A stretch of 64,000 nt of DNA from Marinobacter salinisoli (GCF_017301335.1 NZ_CP071247.1:3652532-3716531); one strand, 5' to 3'; counted from the first letter of the stretch, positions 9,852 through 19,459 are shown. The notes: generated from the sequence alone by a model not told the origin. Program-made: numbers and translations.

Positions 9852-10553
9852 TTATCGGATCTGCCGGGTCAGGCGCCTGACTTCGGCGGAGCTGCGGCTG
9901 GAAAAATCCTGCAGAGCCTTGGCTCCCCCGGAAGCATAGACCGCCACAGCGGCCATAAGATCCTTCAGCACCTGAGGGCTGTTGCGGTCAAACGGGGCAT
10001 AGGCCCCGCCAGAGAGTTTGCTGACCTGCTGAAACACCGCTCGGGCGTGGGGATCGCTGCCTTCATGGAACATAAACACCGGGGTTTTCAGCAGGCCCAG
10101 TTCCCCGGCGCTGTGGCACAGATCATCCACGGGTTCCTCGCAACAGTCCCCGATGAACACCACGGCCCTGACCGGCTCTGCCCGGGTTTCTTTCAGAACG
10201 TGCGCCAACAGCCGGGCGATCTGGGTGCGGCCACCGCGGCAGGCAACCCCGTTCATCAGGTCCAGCAACTGGCCGGTTTCGGCGACAAAGCCCGTCGCCT
10301 TGAACTCGCTGAAGCCCCGGTAATAACACAGCTGAATCGCCAGGCCACCGAGGTCACGCGTCGCCAGGAACAGCTCACTTTGCAAGTGGCAGGCCTGGTC
10401 CCAGGTCGCTTCCCGGCTGGCGGTGGCATCGAGGGCAAAGATAAGCCGTCCCGGGCTGCCGCCCGCCGCCGGTTTGGGCAGGTTGCGGACCTGTTGGATA
10501 AACTGATCGATAGACTGTTTATCGGATTTGGTGCGAAGCTCTTTGTCGGACAT
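9852..10553 (-). CDS. VWA-like domain protein
   Basis: A 233-residue soluble protein with a von Willebrand A-like fold: LIFALDATASRE takes the place of the DxSxS metal site (D-A-T-A-S), followed by RAVVFIGDCCEE and LLKTPVFMFHEGSD strands. No signal peptide. VWA domains often assemble complexes around a metal ion; the client here is unknown. The gene stands directly upstream of the membrane J-domain gene, probably in one operon. Confidence 0.7.
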   Translation of the reverse strand: MSDKELRTKSDKQSIDQFIQQVRNLPKPAAGGSPGRLIFALDATASREATWDQACHLQSELFLATRDLGGLAIQLCYYRGFSEFKATGFVAETGQLLDLMNGVACRGGRTQIARLLAHVLKETRAEPVRAVVFIGDCCEEPVDDLCHSAGELGLLKTPVFMFHEGSDPHARAVFQQVSKLSGGAYAPFDRNSPQVLKDLMAAVAVYASGGAKALQDFSSRSSAEVRRLTRQIR

Positions 10554-10611
10554 AGATCTTGAAATCCGCTTGGGCTGATCACGGTATGGCTACAAGCGTA
10601 GGGCAAAGACC

Positions 10612-11463
10612 ATGCAATTCACAGGCTGGAGGCAACTGCGGCAATTTTCTGTGGTGGCACTGCTGATTGCCGCCACGGCCCAGACCTGCACCGCCAAAGC
10701 CGCGAGCGGTTTCTACCTGGGGTACCGACAATGGCAGCCCTATGCCTGGCCTGAGCAGGCGCCCTCGGCTTCTGATGTCAGCCGCACCCAACGCCTGCTG
10801 GGCTGGCGCCGTCAGGCGCCTTCCGGAGATATCGGCTTTGACTACGACTACCAACCGCTGCGCATTCGCACCGGTGCTCCCGCACACAACGGCCACCTGC
10901 ACCGGCTCATGGTCGGCGGCCAGTGGCAGCACCGACGCTTTCGCGTGGAGGCCCGGGCTGGCGTCGCCGGCACCTCCAATATGTTCAAATACCGCGACTT
11001 TCACAGCGACGTGATCAACGGGCGAATTGCCCTGTTTCGGTCCGTCGGTCGGCACCCGCCTGTGAGCCTGGGGATCGGCGGCGATCATCGCTTCGGGTCC
11101 TTCCGCTGGCTGCCCAGACTGCGCTGGGAAGATACCAGCAGGGCCGGCCACTGGCTGGTGGATCTGCCCGTTTTGCTGCGTTGGCAAGGCCCGGGCAACC
11201 GCTGGGCCTTTCAGGTGGCGCGTGAGGGTGACCGCTGGGCCACGCTCGATGCAACCCGGGAACTCGAAAGCGCGCTTTACCTGCGCGAGTGGAGAACCGA
11301 ACTGAGTTACCGGGTCAGCGATCGAAAACAAAGCTGGCCGGCGGTGGTTGTGGGCATTGGCGCGAGCATCGATACCCGCGTTCGATATCAGGATCTGGAG
11401 GCAGGCACCGTGGATCTGCGTTTGGGGGATGCTATTTATGCGTGCATCAAGCTTGACTGGTAG
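10612..11463 (+). CDS. Exported protein, possible outer-membrane beta-barrel
   Basis: A 283-residue protein with an N-terminal signal peptide (hydrophobic core VVALLIAATA, likely cleavage near TAKA-AS). The mature part alternates aromatic and polar residues in many short strands rich in Trp and Arg and ends in KLDW. A terminal aromatic residue is typical of outer-membrane barrels, so an outer-membrane location is plausible. I do not recognise the family. It diverges from the VWA gene and precedes the AT-rich 770-residue gene by 100 bases. Confidence 0.6.
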   Translation: MQFTGWRQLRQFSVVALLIAATAQTCTAKAASGFYLGYRQWQPYAWPEQAPSASDVSRTQRLLGWRRQAPSGDIGFDYDYQPLRIRTGAPAHNGHLHRLMVGGQWQHRRFRVEARAGVAGTSNMFKYRDFHSDVINGRIALFRSVGRHPPVSLGIGGDHRFGSFRWLPRLRWEDTSRAGHWLVDLPVLLRWQGPGNRWAFQVAREGDRWATLDATRELESALYLREWRTELSYRVSDRKQSWPAVVVGIGASIDTRVRYQDLEAGTVDLRLGDAIYACIKLDW

Positions 11464-11563
11464 CGAAAACCATAATCAAGAGAACACGGTGAATCTACCA
11501 CCTCACATGGAATGTAAGGTGCCCCAGTACTATCTTTGAGCGAAATAAAAAGGAGAATCTCTC

Positions 11564-13876
11564 ATGCTAGGCCATTATTCTACTGGGCTGTTTATAGAGT
11601 TTGCCTTTGGAGCTCTTTTTGTCGCAATGCACGCCTACGGTCGCTATAACACCCCCCAGTCAAACCGTTGCTCAACCACCCGCCTTAGATTCGTTGCTTG
11701 CTTTGCCTTATACGCCGCAGCACTTCTGAGCGTTTACTGGCTTATTACTGTTATTGCTCAAATTGCGCCAGAAATCTACGACAAGGTTGTCTCAAATCTT
11801 GGTCAAATACCAGGGAACGGCACTAGTGGGGCGGCTCAAGTTTCTCCAGAGTTTTTCGACAGGCTAATCTCAGCGCTTGGAGAAGGAACAAGCGGCGGAT
11901 CTAGCGGGGTCACTCAAACAACACCAGAAACCTTTCAAAAAGCGATTGAGGCGCTGGAGAGAGAAGTTGGGGACAGTTTAAGTGTAACTACTCCGGTTTC
12001 ATCAGAATTCGTTGGCAACGCCAGTGTCAATTACATTCCGAGTGGAGCTGAGTCCATTGAAGAGAAGCGAGAGTTATATCGTAGCCCAATTACAACTGCG
12101 CTTATCTTTACCACGTTACTTCCAAATTTTCCCATGTTAAAGAAAGTCGACCAGCGCCTACTGCAGATTTTCTGGGATTTGGCAGAAATACCGGGACATG
12201 CGGTGAAACTTGCCCATCGGATGTACCGAGCTCCATATTATATCTTTCCCACAAAGCACGAAGACATCGAACGAAAGGCGCGATCTTTTGATATCCAGCT
12301 TAATGAAGATGATCTTAAAGATCGTCGCTCGCCAGCCTTCACGTGGGCAGCTATATACTCCCTTCTCTTGGAGATAAAAGGATGGCATAGCGACGATAAA
12401 CCTCGCTATCAGCGGTTTATTTTAAGCCGCGAGAGTGACTACGAAGCCTTAAGAATGCATTTCGCAACCTTGAGTGCACGCCTTGCTGCCTATTATCGGC
12501 GGGTACACGAAATGGACGGCAAATTGCAGCAAATTGAACATGATTTTCGTGAGACGTTAATCAGCGACAGCCGAGACCTGTTCATGAAACTATGCCGCCT
12601 CGCGGCCAATGCCGTCCTTGACTCCGAGACAGGTGTAAATGCCCGACATCAGGCGATTGAGGAACTTGGGTTTGAGTTGGCAGACGATGGTCGGGAAAAC
12701 CTTAACGCGTCGCAGCTATTAAACTTGATCGCTTTGATGATGCTGACATTTATGGGGTTATCACTTACGCTTACCCAGTTTGCTACCAAAGGAGAAACTA
12801 TTGGTGAGGTTGTCTTTCTTGGCTTTTTAATGGCTGCCAACTACGGAGCATCAGCATTTATAGGGATCTATCCTAAAGAGCATTGGCGATTCGCCGACAT
12901 TGAGGCAACCCATCGAAGGCCTTGGGCCGGTTATCTAGCTTCCGGTTTATTGGCCGTTGCCGCAAGCCTTCTGGTCATTTCAGCATTACGCTTCACCCGT
13001 TACACATTTGAAGGTGGCACCTACGACGAGGCTTTTGAAGAGCTACTTAGAAACCTATTCTGGTCCTACCCCTATCTCTTCCTCTCTTTTGCAATGGGTT
13101 TCGGAGTCGCCTTCGTATGCGATATCGACTGGCAGAAATGGTCAACCATCCAGCAACGCATCGCAGACGGTACTCTATTAGCAGTCATTATGATTTTAGC
13201 CGGATGCATCACTTTTATGGCCATGTATGGCCTCTTTATCTTCGAAGGCAATGCAACGAAATCGCCCCCCCAAGGACAGCCTCCAGGCACCCCCCCAGTA
13301 TACAGCCTCCTAGACGTGTTTGAACTTCTTTCACAGTGTCTCGCGGCTGGCTTATTGAATGGTTTGCTAGTTCCCCACTGGTTCCGTACCAGCCGCTACA
13401 GTTCCCCCACACAGCGAATTTCCCGCTTTATTGACAATCACCGCCAAGCGTTACGAATCGAAGCTGGCAAATTGCAACGAGATGAATTGCGTAGCGCCCT
13501 TGTAACCGCAGCCGCAGCGACAGCGATTGCAGATGGCCTAGTGGACGATACGGAGCGCGAAGTTTTTCGTAACACCCTAGGCAAATTGGCCGAGCATAAT
13601 ATTCTGGATTTCCAAATCGAGACAGGGATGGAAGACATGCTTAATCAGACCGATCTGTGGCGTAGTGGAGATGCTGATCATCGCCAGAAAGAGGTCTTAA
13701 AGGTGCTCGCACCACTTCGGAGAAAAGACAAATTAAGCAGACTTACAATTCAATTAACGGTGGCGATCGCTTACGCCGACGGAGTGTTCCAAGAATCTGA
13801 GCGCAAAGCCGTGGAAAAAATTGTATCCGCACTCCATCGGAATGTCGAAAAAGAACTAGCTACATGTGGGGTATAA
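11564..13876 (+). CDS. Multi-pass membrane protein with C-terminal TerB-like domain
   Basis: A 770-residue protein I cannot assign to a named family. It has two N-terminal membrane helices (about 8-25 and 41-66), then three imperfect 26-residue repeats at 65-90, 91-116 and 117-142 sharing (A/T)Q.(A/S/T)PE, a cytoplasmic-looking alpha-helical region (about 180-375), six further helices (about 380-610), and a C-terminal domain (about 650-765) with the TerB-like phrases AAATAIADGLVDDTER and AIAYADGVFQESER. TerB domains occur in tellurite/stress and phage-defence contexts. Strong AAGGAG site. The coding sequence is visibly AT-richer than its neighbours, suggesting transfer. Confidence 0.7.
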   Translation: MLGHYSTGLFIEFAFGALFVAMHAYGRYNTPQSNRCSTTRLRFVACFALYAAALLSVYWLITVIAQIAPEIYDKVVSNLGQIPGNGTSGAAQVSPEFFDRLISALGEGTSGGSSGVTQTTPETFQKAIEALEREVGDSLSVTTPVSSEFVGNASVNYIPSGAESIEEKRELYRSPITTALIFTTLLPNFPMLKKVDQRLLQIFWDLAEIPGHAVKLAHRMYRAPYYIFPTKHEDIERKARSFDIQLNEDDLKDRRSPAFTWAAIYSLLLEIKGWHSDDKPRYQRFILSRESDYEALRMHFATLSARLAAYYRRVHEMDGKLQQIEHDFRETLISDSRDLFMKLCRLAANAVLDSETGVNARHQAIEELGFELADDGRENLNASQLLNLIALMMLTFMGLSLTLTQFATKGETIGEVVFLGFLMAANYGASAFIGIYPKEHWRFADIEATHRRPWAGYLASGLLAVAASLLVISALRFTRYTFEGGTYDEAFEELLRNLFWSYPYLFLSFAMGFGVAFVCDIDWQKWSTIQQRIADGTLLAVIMILAGCITFMAMYGLFIFEGNATKSPPQGQPPGTPPVYSLLDVFELLSQCLAAGLLNGLLVPHWFRTSRYSSPTQRISRFIDNHRQALRIEAGKLQRDELRSALVTAAAATAIADGLVDDTEREVFRNTLGKLAEHNILDFQIETGMEDMLNQTDLWRSGDADHRQKEVLKVLAPLRRKDKLSRLTIQLTVAIAYADGVFQESERKAVEKIVSALHRNVEKELATCGV

Positions 13877-13969
13877 TTGCGCACAACTGCCGCCCGGGCA
13901 TCAACACAAATTCATGAGCGGCGCGACCGGGCATGTTTGCCGCCGAGCATTAACGCCCGAGGTGCGCCA

Positions 13970-14425
13970 TTAACCGACTAAAGCGGCTTTAACTTTCCCA
14001 CTCAACTGGCCCATATCAACGCGGCCCGTGACCTGAGGCCGCAGCTCATTCATCACACGCCCCATGTCCTGCATTCCCTGGGCGTCGGTAGCGCTGATGG
14101 CGGCCCGAATCAACGTCTCCAGCTCGTCATCGCCCAGGGCCGCGGGCATGAATTCCTCGATAATGGCCATTTCCGCCCGTTCCTTATCCGCCAGCTCCTG
14201 ACGGCCGGCGTCGTCGTACTGACTGGCCGCATCGCGACGCTGCTTGAGCATCTTGTCCAGAACTTTCAGCACGTCTTCGTCGCCCAGCTCACGGCGCTCA
14301 TCGATCTCGATCTGCTTAACCGCGGCCTGGGCCATGCGCAGCGTCACCAGACGCTCTTTTTCCTTGTTGCGCATTGCATCCTTTACCGCGCTGTTCAGTT
14401 GTTCCTTGAGTGATGAATCCGCCAT
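13970..14425 (-). CDS. GatB/YqeY domain protein
   Basis: A 151-residue YqeY-type protein: a helical N-terminal domain (KDAMRNKEKERLVTLRMAQAAVKQIEIDERRE) and a C-terminal tail-domain segment with MQDMGRVMNELRP, resembling the tRNA-binding C-terminus of GatB. Its cellular task is not settled; a tRNA-related role is usually proposed. Full length for the family. In many relatives yqeY sits beside rpsU-dnaG, but here it is alone, diverging from ltaE. Confidence 0.9.
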   Translation of the reverse strand: MADSSLKEQLNSAVKDAMRNKEKERLVTLRMAQAAVKQIEIDERRELGDEDVLKVLDKMLKQRRDAASQYDDAGRQELADKERAEMAIIEEFMPAALGDDELETLIRAAISATDAQGMQDMGRVMNELRPQVTGRVDMGQLSGKVKAALVG

Positions 14426-14500
14426 GATGGGTCTCCTATTCTGTCGATTCAGTGCCCTGTAGAATGCCGCAAACCAGATTAATTACAAGGCAGTACTCTC

Positions 14501-15511
14501 ATGATCGATTTCCGCAGTGACACAGTCACCCGGCCATCCCGGGAAATGCGCGACGCCATGGCACGCGCCGAGGTAGGCGATGATGTTTACGGTGATGACC
14601 CTACCGTGAACGGCCTGCAAGCCTTCGCAGCCGAACGCTTTGGTTTTGAAGCGGCACTCTTTACCGCCACCGGCACCCAGGCCAACCTGCTGGCGATCAT
14701 GAGCCACTGTGGCCGGGGCGACGAATACCTGTGCGGCCAGTCGGCGCACAACTACCGCTATGAAGGCGGTGGTGCGGCTGTGCTTGGCAGTGTGCAACCT
14801 CAGCCGATCGAGAACGAAACGGATGGCAGCATTTGCCTGGATAAAGCCCGCGCCGCCATCAAGGCCAACGACTTTCACTTTGCGGTGACTCGCCTGCTCT
14901 CACTGGAAAACACCATTGGCGGCAAAGTGCTGTCCCTCGACTACCAGCGCGAGGCCCGCGCCTTCTGCGACGAACACGGATTGCTGCTGCATCTGGATGG
15001 CGCCCGGGTATTCAATGCCGCCGTGAACTCCAACTGTGACGTGACAGAGATAACCCGGCACTACGATTCGGTCAGCGTGTGCCTGTCGAAAGGCTTGGGC
15101 GCGCCCGTCGGGTCTTTGCTGCTCGGTTCACGGAGTTTTATCGATCGGGCGACCCGGCTTCGCAAGATGGTGGGCGGCGGTATGCGGCAAGCGGGGATTC
15201 TGGCGGCGGCCGCGCAAATCGCCCTGGAACAGGGGCCGCTCCGGCTGCACGAGGACCACGACAACGCCCGGTACCTGAGCAACGCCCTGAGCGAGCTGCC
15301 GCAACTGGAGGTCAACCCAGCCAGCACCCAGACCAACATCGTCTACGCCCGATGCAAGTCCGGCAAATCCGCGCAACTGCGTGACTACCTCGCCAAACAG
15401 GACATCCTGATCACGGCGGGCGATCCGATCCGCCTGGTGACGCACCTGGATGTAAGCCGGCAGGATGTCGAGCGGCTGCTGGATGGCGTTCGACGGTTCT
15501 ATCTGGCCTGA
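14501..15511 (+). CDS. ltaE: Low-specificity L-threonine aldolase
   Basis: A 336-residue PLP enzyme that cleaves L-threonine or L-allo-threonine to glycine and acetaldehyde. The N-terminus MIDFRSDTVTRP, the TATGTQAN cofactor loop, HLDGAR (aspartate to the pyridine nitrogen) and the PLP lysine K197 in CLSKGLGAP all match the family. It overlaps the convergent MFS gene by 13 bases at the 3' ends. It has no signal peptide and is a single-gene unit. Confidence 0.92.
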   Translation: MIDFRSDTVTRPSREMRDAMARAEVGDDVYGDDPTVNGLQAFAAERFGFEAALFTATGTQANLLAIMSHCGRGDEYLCGQSAHNYRYEGGGAAVLGSVQPQPIENETDGSICLDKARAAIKANDFHFAVTRLLSLENTIGGKVLSLDYQREARAFCDEHGLLLHLDGARVFNAAVNSNCDVTEITRHYDSVSVCLSKGLGAPVGSLLLGSRSFIDRATRLRKMVGGGMRQAGILAAAAQIALEQGPLRLHEDHDNARYLSNALSELPQLEVNPASTQTNIVYARCKSGKSAQLRDYLAKQDILITAGDPIRLVTHLDVSRQDVERLLDGVRRFYLA

Positions 15512-16803
15512 GTCAGCGGCGTGTTATCGCTCGAAGCGCTTTCGCTGTCCTCGGTGTCGTAGGTGTACGGTTCGCCTTCTTCATCCTGGAGCTGGTAGTC
15601 GTACGCCGCCTGCAGGCCGGTTTCCTCGTCCTCAGGCTCCTCGGTGCCGAAGTCGATGTAGTGCGGATACAGTGGTGACAACAGCGCCACCACGATGCCG
15701 AAGACGGAAAAGGCCGCAAACGCAGTGCTATACCCAAGGTTGTCCACCAGCAGCCCCACGAGCGGCGAGCCCGACGCCTGCCCCAGCGACACCGCCATGA
15801 ACGGCAGAACGGGGCCCATGGATAGCCGGCCGGGTAACAGCCGTATGCCCGTCATCAGGTACAGCCCGGTCAGGCTCATGTAAGCCAGGCCAAACACCAG
15901 TGCCGAGAACGCCGCCAGCACAATCTGTCCCGGACTCGCCGCCAGCAGGGCCAGGCTTGCCGCCAGCATCATCAGCATCAGCGCCTGGGTGATCGGGGGA
16001 TTGTTGCGATCTGCAAGGTCGGCCACCACAGCGCCGCCCAGCCCGGCAATACCCACGGCGAGCCAGAGCCAACCGGTCTCACTGCCGGGCAAGCCGCCGA
16101 GATTGACGACAAGATCAGGCGCGAATATCCAGAATGGGGCCGACACAAATCCCATGGCGAAGGCAAACAAGGACAGCCTGAGGAGGCGCCACCACTGCAG
16201 GGCACTGATCGGCTTTGGCGGGGCGGCATCGGATGGCGTCACCCGCGACACGGAAGGAATCACAAACCAGGCGGCGATTACCCCAACCACAGCCAGGGCG
16301 GCAAACGCCATGTAGGCGGAACGCCAGATGCCGGCGAGGAACAACACCGCAGGCACCGCCAGGGCGACCCCCACGCTGGTGCCGGCGTTCATGATCGAGC
16401 TGACCCGTCCGTGCACCGAGCGGTCCACCAGCACCTGCATGGCCGCCGTCAATGCCGGCATCATCAGGCCAGTGCAGATGCCGCAAGCGAAGACGCCCAC
16501 GCCGAGAGACAAGGCACCGGTGGACTGACTGATCAGCACCAGTCCTGCAACGCCAAAGCTACCGGATATAACCGCAGCGTTGCGGGCACCCAGACGAATC
16601 GCCACCCACGGCGCGACCAGCGAGGCCAGCAGGAAACTGATAAGTGGCAGCGAGCCAATAATACCGATCAGGCGGGGCGTCAGTTCCAGTTCGCTTCGGA
16701 TCGGCGGCACGAACAGACCGAAGGCAAAGCGTGCCAGGCCATAACTGATCGCGGTCAGCGCCGCTCCAAACAGGGCAAATCCGAGGCTTGAGACCGACTT
16801 CAC
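15499..16803 (-). CDS. MFS transporter with acidic C-terminal tail
   Basis: A 434-residue major facilitator with about 12 membrane helices in two halves separated by a loop near residues 190-205. Substrate unknown. The last ~50 residues after the final helix are strongly acidic (TEEPEDEETG... DEEGEPYTYDTEDSES), unusual for MFS proteins and presumably cytoplasmic. The start codon is GTG at 16803 behind GGAG. The 3' end overlaps ltaE on the opposite strand by 13 bases. Confidence 0.85.
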   Translation of the reverse strand: MKSVSSLGFALFGAALTAISYGLARFAFGLFVPPIRSELELTPRLIGIIGSLPLISFLLASLVAPWVAIRLGARNAAVISGSFGVAGLVLISQSTGALSLGVGVFACGICTGLMMPALTAAMQVLVDRSVHGRVSSIMNAGTSVGVALAVPAVLFLAGIWRSAYMAFAALAVVGVIAAWFVIPSVSRVTPSDAAPPKPISALQWWRLLRLSLFAFAMGFVSAPFWIFAPDLVVNLGGLPGSETGWLWLAVGIAGLGGAVVADLADRNNPPITQALMLMMLAASLALLAASPGQIVLAAFSALVFGLAYMSLTGLYLMTGIRLLPGRLSMGPVLPFMAVSLGQASGSPLVGLLVDNLGYSTAFAAFSVFGIVVALLSPLYPHYIDFGTEEPEDEETGLQAAYDYQLQDEEGEPYTYDTEDSESASSDNTPLTQAR

Positions 16804-16896
16804 GGTATCGTCTCCGGGGCTGAGTATTTAACAACCAGTTCCCCGAGCCTAGAAGCTGTGCCCGCTGGCTTCAAATACGCGGCAATGAAGAAGCTC

Positions 16897-16955
16897 AGCC
16901 TGAGAGGTGGCCGCCTCAAGCTATGACATGGATGCCATGTGCTTCAGCCGAAAAC
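16897..16955. repeat. Possible diverged copy of the urease-operon intergenic element
   Basis: A GAGG/CCTC hairpin is followed by CTCAAGC and a second hairpin around ACATGGATGCCATGT, the same order as the cores of the elements at 45050, 48135 and 48941. Outer arms are weak here, and the element runs into the 3' end of the small gene at 16944. I regard it as a possible degenerate relative only. Confidence 0.3.
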
Positions 16956-17126
16956 GTGCCGCAAGAACTGCAACACCAGAATCAGCATCATCAGCGGAAT
17001 AAACCAGCGCGTGAGATGGCCATAGTTCTTCGGCTCGCCGCCCCTGGCCGCGTATTTTTCCAGCAGCGGAATAATTACGATCAGAGCAATGAACAGCACC
17101 GCAAGAATCGTCAGCAATGTACCCAT
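16944..17126 (-). CDS. Small two-helix membrane protein
   Basis: Sixty residues with two membrane helices (about 3-20 and 42-58) joined by a charged loop EKYAARGGEPKNYGHLTRW. No family recognised. The ATG at 17126 has AGGGAGAG at seven bases; a TTG two codons upstream is too close to that site. It is small and AT/GC-typical for the region, and diverges from the small membrane gene at 17312. Confidence 0.6.
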   Translation of the reverse strand: MGTLLTILAVLFIALIVIIPLLEKYAARGGEPKNYGHLTRWFIPLMMLILVLQFLRHVFG

Positions 17127-17311
17127 GGCCAATCTCTCCCTAACGTCAGCCGGAACACGTTCATACCGTAAAACGCCCCCGGTTCGCCGTCAAAACGGCG
17201 TCACTGTGAACGGCGCCCGGTTTCGTGCATTCTGCGGCCTAATTCCTTGAATTCCGGTGCGTCTCGAAGCAGCCTATCCAGCATACGGGCAACGAACTGG
17301 AATTACCCGCT

Positions 17312-17515
17312 ATGGACACCGCATTACTGGTATCGGGGCTGGTTTTCAGCGCCGTTGGCATTGGCTACCTGGTTTACGGCCGACGACAGTCAAACATGGC
17401 CGCACGCTGGAGCGGCTTTGCGCTGATTCTGTACCCTTACCTGATGACCAATGTCTACACAATGATCGCCGTGGGCGTTGGGCTGATGCTGGTTCCAAGG
17501 TTTGTCGACCTGTAG
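17312..17515 (+). CDS. Small two-helix membrane protein
   Basis: Sixty-seven residues with two membrane helices (about 4-22 and 34-60) and a short basic loop YGRRQSNMAARW. No conserved catalytic residues are visible and I cannot name the family. It lies 58 bases before the patatin gene on the same strand and could share its transcript. Confidence 0.6.
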   Translation: MDTALLVSGLVFSAVGIGYLVYGRRQSNMAARWSGFALILYPYLMTNVYTMIAVGVGLMLVPRFVDL

Positions 17516-17573
17516 CAATCATTTAGAATCGCTCGTTCGGATTCCCCTTTCACAACACAGCAGGCGCCGGTAC

Positions 17574-18467
17574 ATGAAGTTCAATCCCTTTAATACCCGA
17601 ATCGGCCTGGCCCTTGGCGGCGGTGCAGCGCGGGGCATCGCTCACATAGGGGTGCTGAAAGCCTTCGAAGAAGAACAGATCCCGATTCACTGCATCGCCG
17701 GCACCAGCTCCGGGGCATTGGTGGCCAGCTACTACGCCTTCGGACGCCCGATCGACTCCATCCTGTCCATTGGCTCCACACTGAACCTTTCCAAGATCAC
17801 CAAATTCACCCTGGAGCGCGGCGGCCTGTTCAGCACCCAACCGATCCGGGAAATGATCCAGCGGGATCTCGGGGATTGCCGCATCGAAGACGCCCATATT
17901 CCCCTCGCTATCTGCGCCACGGATATCGAAACCGGAGAACAGCTGATCTTCCGCAAGGGGAACCTGGCGGATGCCGTTTGTGCGTCCATGGCCGTGCCGG
18001 GCCTGTATGTGCCGGTGGAGATCGACGGCCGGATTCTGGTGGACGGCGGGCTGGTTGAGAATGTGCCGATTTCGCCACTGAAGCGCATGGGCGCCGGTAT
18101 TACCGTGGCCGTGGACCTGAGCCATGTCAGCCGCTACCCGAAACCGAAAGACACCTTCGATGTGATCAGCAACGCCATCAACATCGGCATTGACTTCAAT
18201 ACGCGCAAACAATTGAAAAAGGCAGATATCGCGGTACCGCTGGACCTGAGCCGATACAGCCAGACCAACAACGCCAAATGCGTGGACGAGCTGTGCATGG
18301 AAGGCTATTACCCGATGAAGAACCGAGTTGGGCGGCTGCTCTGGCACAAACGGATGAATCTCCTCATCAACCTGCTGAAAACCGCCCGGGACCTGCTGCC
18401 GCTCAAGGTGCCTGAAATCATCAAAGATCTGAAGCGCCACGCTCTGGCGGTCCGTCATCGAAGCTGA
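17574..18467 (+). CDS. Patatin-like phospholipase (RssA family)
   Basis: A 297-residue cytoplasmic patatin. The oxyanion motif is GLALGGGAARG (residues 11-21), the nucleophile S45 sits in GTSSG, and the catalytic aspartate D157 in LVDGGLVENVP. Such serine hydrolases act on lipid acyl esters; the physiological substrate of RssA-type proteins is not known. The start is the ATG at 17574; the longer reading frame from 17502 overlaps the preceding gene and adds residues outside the domain. Length matches RssA (about 300). Confidence 0.9.
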   Translation: MKFNPFNTRIGLALGGGAARGIAHIGVLKAFEEEQIPIHCIAGTSSGALVASYYAFGRPIDSILSIGSTLNLSKITKFTLERGGLFSTQPIREMIQRDLGDCRIEDAHIPLAICATDIETGEQLIFRKGNLADAVCASMAVPGLYVPVEIDGRILVDGGLVENVPISPLKRMGAGITVAVDLSHVSRYPKPKDTFDVISNAINIGIDFNTRKQLKKADIAVPLDLSRYSQTNNAKCVDELCMEGYYPMKNRVGRLLWHKRMNLLINLLKTARDLLPLKVPEIIKDLKRHALAVRHRS

Positions 18468-18510
18468 ACCAAACAGATACCCAGACGACAACGCCGCTTG
18501 GGTTGGCAAC

Positions 18511-18539
18511 AAAAAAGGCTGCCCCGGTGGGGCAGCCTC
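18511..18539 (-). terminator. Terminator of the PEP-CTERM gene
   Basis: An eight-base GGCTGCCC/GGGGCAGCC stem with a three-base loop is followed on the minus strand by six T. It sits 35 bases beyond the stop of the minus-strand PEP-CTERM gene and may also limit read-through from the patatin gene. Confidence 0.85.
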
Positions 18540-18573
18540 AACTCTAACAAAGGTGTTTCAGACCGAGATCGGC

Positions 18574-19338
18574 TTACGCCTTGCTCCGCCGACGCCTGAC
18601 GCTCAAACCAAGCAGGCCAAGACCAAGCAGTGAAAGCGCCGCTGGCTCGGGCACATAGGAGATGGCTTCAACGTAGCTGCTGTGCGGATCCCAGCCCGAC
18701 GCCGCAATTGCCCAGTACTGGTAAGACATGGTCTGACCGGTAGCAATGTATTCCAGGTCAGTAGGCTGAACCTGATCGGGGAAGATGTTCATGTACGTGG
18801 ATTTGTCGGAACTTACGTAAACATTGAACAGGGCATTCGCAGAGTTCTTGATGTCTCCGCCAAGGACCCCGTCTACCGTCTCTCTGTGATCCCCGTTCAG
18901 CCAGAAGGTATCCACCGTCACTGCGGACATGAAGTCGAAAAACAGGACTTCATCTTTCCCGGGATCACTGCCAAAGTTTGATGAAAAGCTATCCGAATCA
19001 CCCGCGCAGGTAGGGCTCTCTGAACAGACACCCAGGCCGCCGTGATTGGGGCTCAAATCCTGATCGACGGTCGTAAGGAGTATGTCTCCCCGAAGAAAGG
19101 ACCCAGTGTTCAAATTATCACCGACCGAGCGCCCACCGTACACATCAAAGTCATTGAATTCTAACACCATGCCGTAGCGATCCGGGTTACCCGAATTCGC
19201 GGCGGTTGCCGTCTCAACGATGCCCATTTTCGGTGTACCGCCGTTGTTGCCATCGAAAATGATCATGGTCGCGTTTGCTGACGTCGCCCCCAACGCGAGT
19301 AAGGAGCTTAAGGCTAAGGCTCTTTTGAGTTGTTGCAT
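18574..19338 (-). CDS. PEP-CTERM sorting domain protein
   Basis: A 254-residue exported protein. It has an N-terminal signal peptide (LALSSLLALGATSANA) and ends in the PEP-CTERM tripartite signal: VPEP, a hydrophobic helix AALSLLGLGLLGLSV and the basic RRRRSKA. Such proteins are processed by exosortase (EpsH/XrtA type) and linked to exopolysaccharide production, so an exosortase should exist elsewhere in the genome. The mature region is Asp/Gly/Ser-rich with a cysteine pair (GVCSESPTCAGD). No known catalytic domain. A sigma-54-type promoter lies upstream, and a strong terminator follows. Confidence 0.9.
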   Translation of the reverse strand: MQQLKRALALSSLLALGATSANATMIIFDGNNGGTPKMGIVETATAANSGNPDRYGMVLEFNDFDVYGGRSVGDNLNTGSFLRGDILLTTVDQDLSPNHGGLGVCSESPTCAGDSDSFSSNFGSDPGKDEVLFFDFMSAVTVDTFWLNGDHRETVDGVLGGDIKNSANALFNVYVSSDKSTYMNIFPDQVQPTDLEYIATGQTMSYQYWAIAASGWDPHSSYVEAISYVPEPAALSLLGLGLLGLSVRRRRSKA

Positions 19339-19459
19339 TGCGCTGTCCTTTTTCTTGCTTCACAGAGAAGTCGAAACTTCTTAGCCGTGCGCGGCCTTCG
19401 AATTCGTTTATCGCGGTGAAATTTCGATTCTTGTTGTCATTCCACCTCACGGCTACCAG

